From Rhodococcus_D sp039923155 (lineage in GTDB: Bacteria; Actinomycetota; Actinomycetes; Mycobacteriales; Mycobacteriaceae), in the NCBI GenBank assembly GCA_039923155.1, contig JBDTDI010000251.1:1-5669 (forward strand): 5,669 nt of DNA, written 5' to 3'. Position numbers and translations under genes: made by a program. Of the stretch, positions 1 through 5,632 are shown piece after piece (the stretch's first letter is position 1; each line of letters begins with the position of its first letter). The notes beneath the pieces are model-generated. The model was not told the DNA's origin, made no database searches, and worked only from the letters and a program-made list of their open reading frames with translations.

Positions 1-138
1 GCCGTGCACCCCGGTGGTGGTGTGCACGGTGCGGCCGGGTTGTCGGCGGCCCGCGCCGCGCTGGGCTCCCAGGGCGTGCGGGGCTGGCCGCGTCGCGCGG
101 TGACCAGCGCGCTGCTGCAGCTGCTCACCGGCCGGTGA
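1..138 (+). CDS. C-terminal end of a phytoene desaturase-like FAD/NAD(P)-dependent oxidoreductase (5' truncated by window)
   Basis: Reading frame 1 is open from the first base and stops at TGA 136-138, giving the last 45 residues of a protein whose start lies to the left. The fragment begins AVHPGGGVHGAAG and continues LSAARAAL. This glycine-rich segment is typical of the C-terminal FAD-binding part of the CrtI/phytoene desaturase-like amine oxidoreductase superfamily, where it contacts the flavin and precedes a final helix. The substrate cannot be told from this piece: such actinobacterial proteins include carotenoid desaturases and many uncharacterised flavoproteins. The final residues (about 29-45) are Arg- and Leu-rich with no membrane anchor. 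The gene converges on the small minus-strand gene beginning 9 nt after its stop. The family call is fairly firm and rests on one motif; the exact function is unknown. Confidence 0.75.
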   Translation, partial: AVHPGGGVHGAAGLSAARAALGSQGVRGWPRRAVTSALLQLLTGR

Positions 139-140
139 CT

Positions 141-157
141 GCGCGCCTCAGGCGCGC
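141..157. terminator. Perfect hairpin at the convergent gene junction, possible bidirectional terminator
   Basis: GCGCGCC at 141-147 and GGCGCGC at 151-157 form a perfect 7-bp all-G/C stem with the 3-nt loop TCA. It sits between two converging genes: it begins 3 nt after the stop of the + strand gene, and its loop is the complement of the TGA stop of the minus-strand gene. There is no T-run on either side, so it is not a canonical intrinsic terminator, although actinobacterial terminators often lack one. A role in ending both transcripts is inferred from position and symmetry only. Confidence 0.45.
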
Positions 158-366
158 TGGACCTCGCTGCGCAGCTTCAACACCTGCGCGCCGGCGTCGG
201 TCTCGATGACGTAGGCCGGATCGTCGTCGCTGCCGTGCCGGGTGATCTCCGAACCCTTCAGGGTCCGGGTCACCGACTCGTGGTGCACCTCGGTCACCTT
301 CCCCTGCCCGGTGCCGCTGCCCCAGCTCCAGGTGACCTCGGTGCCCGTGCGGATGATCTCGCTCAT
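148..366 (-). CDS. DUF2945 / hypervirulence-associated TUDOR-domain-like small protein
   Basis: Encodes 72 residues from ATG (complement of 364-366) to TGA (complement of 148-150). The protein has the layout of the DUF2945 family: an N-terminal GTEVTWSWGSGTGQGKV stretch forming a small beta-barrel start, a middle TRTLKGSEITRHGSDDDPAYVIE segment, and a C-terminal LKLRSEVQRA tail. The 'G..V.W..G.G.G.G.V' opening and the 'DDPAYVIE(T/S)D' motif are the diagnostic parts, and the length of about 70 residues is normal for the family. It is soluble, with no signal peptide or membrane segment. The domain is annotated as TUDOR-like from fungal 'hypervirulence-associated' proteins; its bacterial role is unknown. 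A G-run (GGGGG, complement of 368-372 region) sits too close to the ATG to be an ideal ribosome binding site. The gene is divergent from the dehydrogenase gene, with 62 nt between starts. Confidence 0.8.
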   Translation of the reverse strand: MSEIIRTGTEVTWSWGSGTGQGKVTEVHHESVTRTLKGSEITRHGSDDDPAYVIETDAGAQVLKLRSEVQRA

Positions 367-415
367 GCCCCCGAGCGTGCCGTGGGTTCCGTCACCGCGC
401 TCACCGGGCCGGGAC

Positions 416-421
416 TAGCGT
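416..421 (+). promoter_or_regulatory. Predicted -10 element TAGCGT for a leaderless transcript of the dehydrogenase gene
   Basis: TAGCGT at 416-421 fits the actinobacterial -10 pattern TANNNT. It is followed by exactly 7 nt and then ATG at 429, so transcription would start at or next to the start codon. No Shine-Dalgarno-like sequence lies just upstream of the ATG, which agrees with a leaderless mRNA. No convincing -35 hexamer is visible at 16-19 nt. The same hexamer and spacing recur before the mutase gene (1424-1429), which strengthens the call. Confidence 0.55.
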
Positions 422-428
422 CGGATCC

Positions 429-1400
429 ATGACCAGCCCCGCGCGTACTCTCCAGCAGCCCATCGGTTCCGGTTTCGGCCACGACAGCACCGCTACCGAG
501 GTGGTGGCCGGCATCGACCTGCACGACACCCTCGCCCTGGTCACCGGCGGCTACTCGGGCCTCGGCCTGGAGATCACCAGGGCCCTCTCCGCCGCCGGGG
601 CGTCCGTGGTCGTCCCGGCCCGTCGCCCCGACGTCGCTCGCGAGGCGCTGGCCGGTGTCGAGCGGGTAATTCTCGACGAGGTGGACCTGGCCGACCTGGG
701 CAGCGTCCAGGACTTCGCGGAGCGCTTCCTGGCCACCGGCCGCAACCTCGACCTCGTCATCGACAACGCCGGGATCATGGCGTGCCCGGAGACCCGCGTC
801 GGCGACGGCTGGGAGGCGCAGCTCGCGACCAACCACCTCGGCCACTTCGCGCTGGTCAACCGGCTGTGGCCGGCGATCTCCGCCGGCGGGGGAGCGCGGG
901 TGGTCTCGGTGTCCTCCACCGGGCACCACCGCAGCGACATCCGGTGGGACGACCTGATGTTCGACGCTGGCGAGTACGACAAGTGGGCCGCCTACGGTCA
1001 GGCGAAGACGGCGAACGTGCTGTTCGCGGTCCAGCTGGACGCGTTCGGGCGCGAGGCCGGCGTACGGGCGTTCGCGCTGCACCCCGGTGGCATCCTCACC
1101 CCGCTGCAGCGCCACCTCAGCACGGAGGAGCAGGTGGCCATGGGGTGGATCGACTCCGACGGCAACGTCCTGGAGACCTCGTTCAAGTCGCCCGAGCAGG
1201 GGGCGGCGACGTCGGTGTGGGCGGCGACGTCACCGCAGCTCGAAGGAATGGGCGGGGTGTACTGCGAGGACTGCGACGTCGCTTCCCCGGCCGTCAAGGG
1301 GCAGCGCACCGGAGTCAAGGACTACGCGATCGACCCGGGGTCCGCGGCGCGCCTGTGGGAGGTCTCCGCCGCGCTCACCGGTGTGGATGCCTTCGCCTAG
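429..1400 (+). CDS. SDR family NAD(P)-dependent oxidoreductase (retinol dehydrogenase/protochlorophyllide reductase-like)
   Basis: Encodes 323 residues with a full classical short-chain dehydrogenase/reductase core. The cofactor-binding TGGYSGLG motif is at residues 39-46. An acidic Asp-Leu pair (D86-L87) should contact adenine, and the NAG motif is at 113-115. The catalytic tetrad is visible as N135 (in ATNHLGH), S163 (VSVSST), Y189 and K193 (YGQAK). HPGG at 218-221 precedes the substrate-binding loop. Arginines R65-R66 after the second strand favour NADP(H), which is an inference. The roughly 30-residue N-terminal extension before the Rossmann fold and the length above 300 match the group annotated as retinol dehydrogenase-, WWOX- or protochlorophyllide reductase-like. 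The substrate is unknown. It is cytosolic, with no signal or membrane segment. The ATG at 429 is preferred because a TAGCGT -10 element lies 7 nt upstream, implying a leaderless message. It ends 36 nt before the mutase start, and that gene appears to have its own promoter, so they need not be one operon. Confidence 0.9.
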   Translation: MTSPARTLQQPIGSGFGHDSTATEVVAGIDLHDTLALVTGGYSGLGLEITRALSAAGASVVVPARRPDVAREALAGVERVILDEVDLADLGSVQDFAERFLATGRNLDLVIDNAGIMACPETRVGDGWEAQLATNHLGHFALVNRLWPAISAGGGARVVSVSSTGHHRSDIRWDDLMFDAGEYDKWAAYGQAKTANVLFAVQLDAFGREAGVRAFALHPGGILTPLQRHLSTEEQVAMGWIDSDGNVLETSFKSPEQGAATSVWAATSPQLEGMGGVYCEDCDVASPAVKGQRTGVKDYAIDPGSAARLWEVSAALTGVDAFA

Positions 1401-1423
1401 GCTGCGCGGCCGGCAACCTCCCG

Positions 1424-1429
1424 TAGCGT
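1424..1429 (+). promoter_or_regulatory. Predicted -10 element TAGCGT driving the mutase-phosphorylase-transporter cluster, leaderless
   Basis: TAGCGT at 1424-1429 is followed by 7 nt and then an in-frame GTG at 1437, the same arrangement as at 416-431. It lies in the short gap after the dehydrogenase stop (1398-1400). No Shine-Dalgarno-like sequence precedes either candidate GTG (1428 or 1437). The alternative start GTG 1428 overlaps this hexamer, so a transcript made from it could not contain that codon. The promoter is inferred from pattern and spacing; no clear -35 is seen. Confidence 0.5.
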
Positions 1430-1436
1430 GACGCGA

Positions 1437-2171
1437 GTGCTGGGACTGCCCGACGACATCCGCGCCTGCCTGTTCGACCTCGACGGCGTGCTCACGCGCA
1501 CCGCGAGCGTGCACCAGGCCGCGTGGAAGCGGACCTTCGACGCCTTCCTCCGCGAGCGGGACCCTGCTGCGGCCGAGTTCACCGGTGACGACTACCTCGC
1601 CTTCGTCGACGGCAAGCCGCGCAAGGACGGCGTGCGGGACTTCCTGGCCAGCCGCGGCGTGCAGCTGCCCGAGGGTTCCGACGACGACCCGACCGACGCG
1701 CAGACCGTCTCGGGGGTGGGCAACCGCAAGAACGCAGACTTCCTGGCCGAGCTGGCGGAGAACGGCGTCGGCATCTTCGACGACGCGCTGGTCTACCTGC
1801 GGGCCGCGAAGGAGGCGGGGCTGCGCATCGCGGTGGTGACGGCGTCGGCCAACGGTGGGCACGTCATCGAGACTGCGGGGTTCGCCGACCTCGTGGAGGT
1901 GCGGGTGGACGGCGTGGTGACCTCGAGGCTCGGCCTGGCCGGCAAGCCGGCACCCGACACCTACCTGGAGGCGGCTCGCGAGCTCGGGGTCACCGCCGCG
2001 GCGTCCGCGGTCTTCGAGGACGCGCAGTCGGGGGTGGCCGCCGGTCGGGCCGGGGCCTTCGGCCTCGTCGTGGGGGTCGACCGGGTGGGTCAGGGCGAGG
2101 CGCTGCGCCGGGCCGGGGCCGACGTCGTCGTCTCCGACCTGGGCCAGCTGGCCGAGGGGAGCGGCGCGTGA
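1437..2171 (+). CDS. HAD-superfamily beta-phosphoglucomutase-like enzyme
   Basis: Likely converts beta-glucose 1-phosphate to glucose 6-phosphate in the cytoplasm, using the product of the downstream phosphorylase. From GTG 1437 it is 244 residues, normal for the family. HAD motif I is DLDGVLT with nucleophile D14 and acid/base D16. Motif II is TAS (T135-S137), motif III lysine is K170 (GKPAPD), and motif IV acids are E194-D195. Compared from memory with Lactococcus beta-phosphoglucomutase, the residues T16, H20, R49 and K76 appear conserved as T22, H26, R62 and K98, which favours mutase over simple phosphatase. Two positions differ: the Asp after motif I Thr is Arg (R21), and the Lys of the 'SASKN' phosphate-binding loop is Ala (A138). 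The start at 1437 is chosen because a TAGCGT element lies 7 nt upstream; GTG 1428 (three residues longer) is the alternative. The 3' end overlaps the phosphorylase by 4 nt. Resembles Rv3400 of M. tuberculosis (from memory). Confidence 0.88.
   Translation: MLGLPDDIRACLFDLDGVLTRTASVHQAAWKRTFDAFLRERDPAAAEFTGDDYLAFVDGKPRKDGVRDFLASRGVQLPEGSDDDPTDAQTVSGVGNRKNADFLAELAENGVGIFDDALVYLRAAKEAGLRIAVVTASANGGHVIETAGFADLVEVRVDGVVTSRLGLAGKPAPDTYLEAARELGVTAAASAVFEDAQSGVAAGRAGAFGLVVGVDRVGQGEALRRAGADVVVSDLGQLAEGSGA
2154..2161 (+). promoter_or_regulatory. Shine-Dalgarno sequence of the GH65 gene
   Basis: GAGGGGAG at 2154-2161, inside the end of the mutase gene, lies 6 nt before GTG 2168. It supports GTG 2168 as the start and indicates that this gene, unlike its upstream neighbour, is read by ordinary ribosome binding plus coupling through the GTGA overlap. 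Confidence 0.65.
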
Positions 2172-4546
2172 GCCCCCGACCGAGGCACGTCCCCGTCGAG
2201 CCGTGGGCGCTGAGCGAGATCGGCATGGACGACGACTGGCTGGGAGTGTCGGAGTCGGTCTTCGCCCTCGCCAACGGTCACCTCGGCATGCGCGGCACGC
2301 TGGAGGAGGGGGAGCCGACGGCAACCCCCGGGACCTACCTGAACGGCTTCTTCGAGGAGCGCCCACTGCCCTACGCCGAGGCCGGCTACGGCTTTCCCGA
2401 GCAGAGCCAGACGCTGCTCAACGCCACCGACGGCAAGCTGATCCGGCTGCTGGTGGGGGACTCGCCCATGGACCTGAGCTACGGGGAGGTGATCGACCAC
2501 CGCCGCACCCTGGACCTGCGGGCCGGGGTGTTGCGTCGGTGCACCGAGTGGCGCTCGCCCAACGGTCGCACCGTGGAGGTGAGCAGCACCCGGCTGGTGT
2601 CGCTGACCCGTCGCTCCACCGCAGCCATCAGCTACCAGGTGCGCTGCACCGACGACCTCGGTGACCTCTACGTGGCCCTGCAGTCGGACCTGCTGGCCAA
2701 CGAGGTCAGCCGTGCCGGCGACTCGAACGACCCCCGGGTCGCCGCTGCGCTGGAGAACCCGCTGGTCTCCGAGCTGTTCACCGGTCAGGGCCGGCACGCG
2801 GCGCTGGTGCACAGCACCCGGCGCAGCAAGCTGCGGATGGCCGTCGGCATGGACCACGACGTCGAGGTGCCCGACAGCCACACCGAGGCCATGGAGGTCT
2901 CGGAGGACCTTGCCCGTTTCACCCTCACCGCCCGGCTCCCGTCGGGTTCGAGCCTGCGGCTGGTGAAGTACCTCGCCTACGGCTGGTCCAGCCGGCGCTC
3001 GTCCGCGGCCCTGCGCGACCAGGTGGAGGGTGGTCTCGCGGTGGCCAAGCTTGCCGGCTGGGACCGGTTGCTGACCGAGCAGCAGCAGATGCTCGACGAG
3101 CAGTGGGCGGTGGCCGACGTCGAGATCGACGGCGACGACGAGATGCAGCAGGCCGTGCGCGTCGGGGTGTTCCACGTGCTGCAGGCGGGCCTGCGCGCCG
3201 AGCGCCAACCGATCCCGGCCAAGGGACTCACCGGACCGGGTTACGACGGACACACCTTCTGGGACACCGAGTCCTTCGTCCTGCCCGTGCTGACCTACCT
3301 CGCCCCCGACGCCGCCCGCGACGCGCTCATCTGGCGGCACTCGACCCTCGACCTCGCCAGGGCCAGGGCCAGGGAGCTGGGCCTGCGCGGAGCCGCGTTC
3401 CCGTGGCGCACCATCCGCGGCGAGGAGACCTCCGGCTACTGGCCCGCGGGCACCGCCGCGTTCCACGTCAACGCCGACATCGCCGACGCCGTCGCTCGCT
3501 ACACCGCCGCCACCGACGACCACGAGTTCGACCGGGTCTGCGGGGCGGAGATCCTGCTGGAGACCGCCCGGCTGTGGCTGTCGCTGGGCCACGTGGACGA
3601 CGGACGTGGGTTTGGCATCGACGGGGTCACCGGACCCGACGAGTACACCGCCGTCGTGGACAACAACATCTACACGAACCTGATGGCCCAGAAAAACTTT
3701 CGCGAGGCGGCCGCCGCCGCGGAGCGGCAGCCCGCGGTGCGTGACCGGCTCGGCGTCACCGGCGTCGAGGTGGCGGCGTGGCTCGCGGCGGCGGACGCCA
3801 TGCGGATGCCCTTCGACGAGCAGCTGGGCGTGCACCAGGCGTCGGAGAACTTCACCCACCACGAGGAGTGGGACTTCGAGAACACCGACTCCGACCTCTA
3901 CCCGCTGCTGCTGCACTTTCCCTACTTCGACATCTATCGCAAGCAGGTGGTGAAGCAGGCCGACCTGGTGATGGCGATGCACCGGCGCGGTGATGCGTTC
4001 ACCGCGGAGCAGAAGGTCGCCAACTTCGCCTACTACGAGGCCCGCACGGTGCGGGACTCGTCGTTGTCGGCCACCGAGCAGGCGATCATGGCGGCAGAGA
4101 CGGGGCACCTGCAGCTGGCCCACGACTACTGGGCCGAAGGGGCGATGACCGACCTGCACAACCTGCACGGCAACGCCGGTTCGGGCCTGCACATCGCGGC
4201 GATGGCGGGCGCATGGCTCGTGGCCGTGGCGGGTTTTGGCGGAATGCGTGACCACGACGGCCAGCTCAGCTTCGCCCCCCGGCTTCCGCCCACCCTGACC
4301 CGCCTCGCCTTCCAGCTGTCCTTCCAGGGCCGGTGCCTGCGGGTGGAGATCAGCCAGAGCTGCGCAAGCTATCGGCTCGTGGTGGGCGAACCGCTCGACA
4401 TCCACCACCACGGCCGAGCGGTGACCGTGGCGGGGGAGGAGACGGTGCTCGACGTGCCACCGTCGCCCGAGGTACACCCGGTCCGGCAACCGACCGGGTG
4501 CGCGCCGCGGCGTCGTGGGGGAGCGGGCGCCGCCGCGCACCGCTGA
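2168..4546 (+). CDS. Glycoside hydrolase family 65 phosphorylase (maltose/trehalose/kojibiose phosphorylase type)
   Basis: Encodes 792 residues, the usual size for GH65. Layout: N-terminal beta-sandwich (about 1-290), helical linker, (alpha/alpha)6 catalytic barrel (about 340-700), and C-terminal beta-sheet domain from about 702 (FAPRLPP). The catalytic acid is E492 in the TGPDEYT motif. FWDTE (364-368) is the conserved substrate-pocket motif. KQAD (596-599), SSLS (631-634) and H675 in SGLHIA belong to the region that binds phosphate in family phosphorylases, so phosphorolysis rather than hydrolysis is expected. The reaction is disaccharide plus phosphate giving beta-glucose 1-phosphate plus glucose, by an inverting mechanism. 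The linkage (trehalose, maltose, kojibiose, nigerose) cannot be read from motifs here. No signal peptide, so cytosolic. GTG 2168 overlaps the mutase stop by 4 nt, with a good Shine-Dalgarno at 2154-2161. The last 25 or so residues (Pro/Arg/Ala-rich, PRRRGGAGAAAHR) look like a non-domain tail. Resembles Rv3401 (from memory). Confidence 0.92.
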   Translation: MSPRPRHVPVEPWALSEIGMDDDWLGVSESVFALANGHLGMRGTLEEGEPTATPGTYLNGFFEERPLPYAEAGYGFPEQSQTLLNATDGKLIRLLVGDSPMDLSYGEVIDHRRTLDLRAGVLRRCTEWRSPNGRTVEVSSTRLVSLTRRSTAAISYQVRCTDDLGDLYVALQSDLLANEVSRAGDSNDPRVAAALENPLVSELFTGQGRHAALVHSTRRSKLRMAVGMDHDVEVPDSHTEAMEVSEDLARFTLTARLPSGSSLRLVKYLAYGWSSRRSSAALRDQVEGGLAVAKLAGWDRLLTEQQQMLDEQWAVADVEIDGDDEMQQAVRVGVFHVLQAGLRAERQPIPAKGLTGPGYDGHTFWDTESFVLPVLTYLAPDAARDALIWRHSTLDLARARARELGLRGAAFPWRTIRGEETSGYWPAGTAAFHVNADIADAVARYTAATDDHEFDRVCGAEILLETARLWLSLGHVDDGRGFGIDGVTGPDEYTAVVDNNIYTNLMAQKNFREAAAAAERQPAVRDRLGVTGVEVAAWLAAADAMRMPFDEQLGVHQASENFTHHEEWDFENTDSDLYPLLLHFPYFDIYRKQVVKQADLVMAMHRRGDAFTAEQKVANFAYYEARTVRDSSLSATEQAIMAAETGHLQLAHDYWAEGAMTDLHNLHGNAGSGLHIAAMAGAWLVAVAGFGGMRDHDGQLSFAPRLPPTLTRLAFQLSFQGRCLRVEISQSCASYRLVVGEPLDIHHHGRAVTVAGEETVLDVPPSPEVHPVRQPTGCAPRRRGGAGAAAHR

Positions 4547-5277
4547 TGAGCATCGTCCTCGCCGCGGCCGTCGCCCTGGCCGTGTTCGGTCTGGCCTCGG
4601 CCGCACAGGCGGTCACCGGCTTCGGCTCCGCCCTGGTGGCGGTTCCGCTGCTCACGTTGGCGTTCGGTCCCGTCACCGCGGTCCTCGCGTCCACCATCGT
4701 GGGGCTGGTGCTCACCGCCCACGCGTCGGTGCAGGAACGAGCGCACGTCGAGCGTCGGGTCGCCGCCCGGCTGGTGGTCAGCGGCCTGATCGGGCTCCCG
4801 CTCGGCTACCTCGTGCTCACCCTGGTGCCGGCGCGTTCGCTAAAGCTGGTGATCGCGGCCGTGCTGGGCGTCCTCGTGGTCGTGCTGGCCGCGCGGCTGC
4901 GGCTGCCGTCCGGGCTGGGCGCGCAACGCAGCGCCGGGGTGGCCAGCGGGGTCCTGCTCACCTCGACCGGCATGAACGGCCCGCCGCTGGTGGTGCTGCT
5001 GCAGGCCATGGGCCAGTCCCCACGCCGGTTCCGCGCGACGCTGCAGGTCACGTTCTTCGCCCAGGACCTGGCCGCCGTGGTGCTGTTCCTCGTGACCGGT
5101 CTGCTGAGCCCGGCGGTGTGGGGGCTCGCCGCCGCCGGTGTCCTCGGCGTACCGCTGGGCTGGTGGCTCGGCGACCGGCTGTTCGGAGCCCTCTCCGCAG
5201 CCCGGTTCCGACGGGTCGTGCTAGGTGGGCTGGCCGTGCTGGCCCTCACCTCCCTGGTGACGGCCGTCGCGGGCTGA
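4546..5277 (+). CDS. TauE/SafE (TSUP) family sulfite exporter-like membrane protein
   Basis: Encodes 243 residues, nearly all hydrophobic. Likely membrane segments are about 3-20, 29-58 (long, perhaps two), 73-95, 99-116, 129-152, 166-186, 189-209 and 222-241. The N-terminal VTGFGSALVAVPLL motif (23-36) is the hallmark of the family's first repeat. GVLLTSTGMNGPPLVV (135-150) is the matching motif of the second repeat, as expected for the internally duplicated PF01925 fold. Family members export or import sulfite, sulfoacetate, taurine-derived or other organic anions, but the substrate is not predictable here. ATG 4546 overlaps the GH65 stop (TGATG) and has no close Shine-Dalgarno; GGGGGAG at 4517-4523 is about 22 nt away. 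Translation therefore probably depends on coupling to the phosphorylase. The frame stays open upstream into GH65, but that stretch is Arg/Pro-rich and not membrane-like, so the start at 4546 is preferred. A functional link to sugar phosphorolysis is not evident. Confidence 0.88.
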   Translation: MSIVLAAAVALAVFGLASAAQAVTGFGSALVAVPLLTLAFGPVTAVLASTIVGLVLTAHASVQERAHVERRVAARLVVSGLIGLPLGYLVLTLVPARSLKLVIAAVLGVLVVVLAARLRLPSGLGAQRSAGVASGVLLTSTGMNGPPLVVLLQAMGQSPRRFRATLQVTFFAQDLAAVVLFLVTGLLSPAVWGLAAAGVLGVPLGWWLGDRLFGALSAARFRRVVLGGLAVLALTSLVTAVAG

Positions 5278-5300
5278 CGGTGGGATGCGGACGCCAGAAC

Positions 5301-5347
5301 GGGCGAAGGTCCAAGCCGAGTCCGACTTCGACGAGATCGCTTCGCCC
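5301..5347 (+). terminator. Long-loop inverted repeat downstream of the transporter gene, weak terminator candidate
   Basis: GGGCGAAG at 5301-5308 is perfectly repeated in inverse at CTTCGCCC, 5340-5347, beginning 23 nt after the transporter stop codon. The 31-nt loop is long and there is no T-run after the stem, so terminator activity is only suggested by position. Confidence 0.25.
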
Positions 5348-5456
5348 CGACGCGGCGCGCGCGTTCGGCCGCGGGATCGAGGTTCGCGCCGTACCCCATC
5401 CTGACCCCTGACGGCCGATCGTTCGGGGAGAGGGGGCCAGACCTACTCCAATTGTC

Positions 5457-5470
5457 ATAATGTTCATTAT
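5457..5470. promoter_or_regulatory. AT-rich palindrome ATAATG-tt-CATTAT, candidate operator or promoter site
   Basis: ATAATG (5457-5462) and CATTAT (5465-5470) are perfect inverted repeats separated by TT. They sit in an island running from about 5449 to 5471 that is strikingly AT-rich against the GC-rich surroundings. The half-sites also resemble -10 hexamers (CATAAT at 5456-5461; GATAAT on the minus strand, complement of 5466-5471), but no matching -35 element is visible at the right distance on either strand. A binding site for a dimeric regulator, or the promoter region of a gene to the right, is inferred. Confidence 0.4.
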
Positions 5471-5552
5471 CGGCACGGCCCGCGAGCGACAGAGATCGGA
5501 CGGTCGGTCGACGACGGAGACGACACTCGTCCGCCCACCAGGCGGTAACACC

Positions 5553-5576
5553 GGCACCGTCACCGTCACCGTCACC
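5553..5576 (+). repeat. Short tandem hexamer repeat (GTCACC)
   Basis: Three perfect GTCACC units at 5559-5576 are preceded by an imperfect unit GGCACC at 5553-5558. The unit length keeps any reading frame intact, but no coding sequence is supported here. It may be a slippage-prone tract in a leader region. Confidence 0.6.
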
Positions 5577-5625
5577 GACCCAGCATCCAGATCAGTCTCG
5601 GGCCTGGGCCGACCAACCCGCCTCC

Positions 5626-5632
5626 GGAAGGA
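5626..5632 (+). promoter_or_regulatory. Shine-Dalgarno-like sequence near the right edge, possible start of an unseen gene
   Basis: GGAAGGA at 5626-5632 is the best ribosome-binding-like sequence in the last 390 bases. No ATG, GTG or TTG follows it before the window ends. CTG at 5637 (4-nt spacer) opens a frame reading (M)HRGRHPTASR to the edge; ATC at 5641 would have ideal spacing but is an extremely rare start. Short Arg/His openings like RGRH are, from memory, seen at the N-termini of some actinobacterial secreted cell-wall enzymes. The evidence is too thin to call a gene. Confidence 0.3.

Noticed and set aside
363..1115. 250-codon open frame on the minus strand opposite the dehydrogenase
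   Set aside because: The opposite strand carries a complete SDR catalytic set; this frame shows no family motif.
1230..2366. 378-codon open frame on the minus strand opposite the mutase
   Set aside because: It spans the ends of two well-supported + strand genes and is Arg/Gly/Val-rich with no domain; a shadow frame.
4333..4545. Upstream extension of the TauE/SafE frame from ATG 4333
   Set aside because: The extra 71 residues are Arg/Gly/Pro-rich, overlap GH65 coding sequence and lack membrane character; ATG 4546 starts directly at the first membrane segment.
2090..4606. 838-codon open frame on the minus strand opposite the phosphorylase
   Set aside because: It mirrors the GH65 gene, which has all family motifs. 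The antisense translation is low-complexity and rich in Val, Gly, Arg and His with no recognisable domain, a usual shadow in GC-rich DNA.
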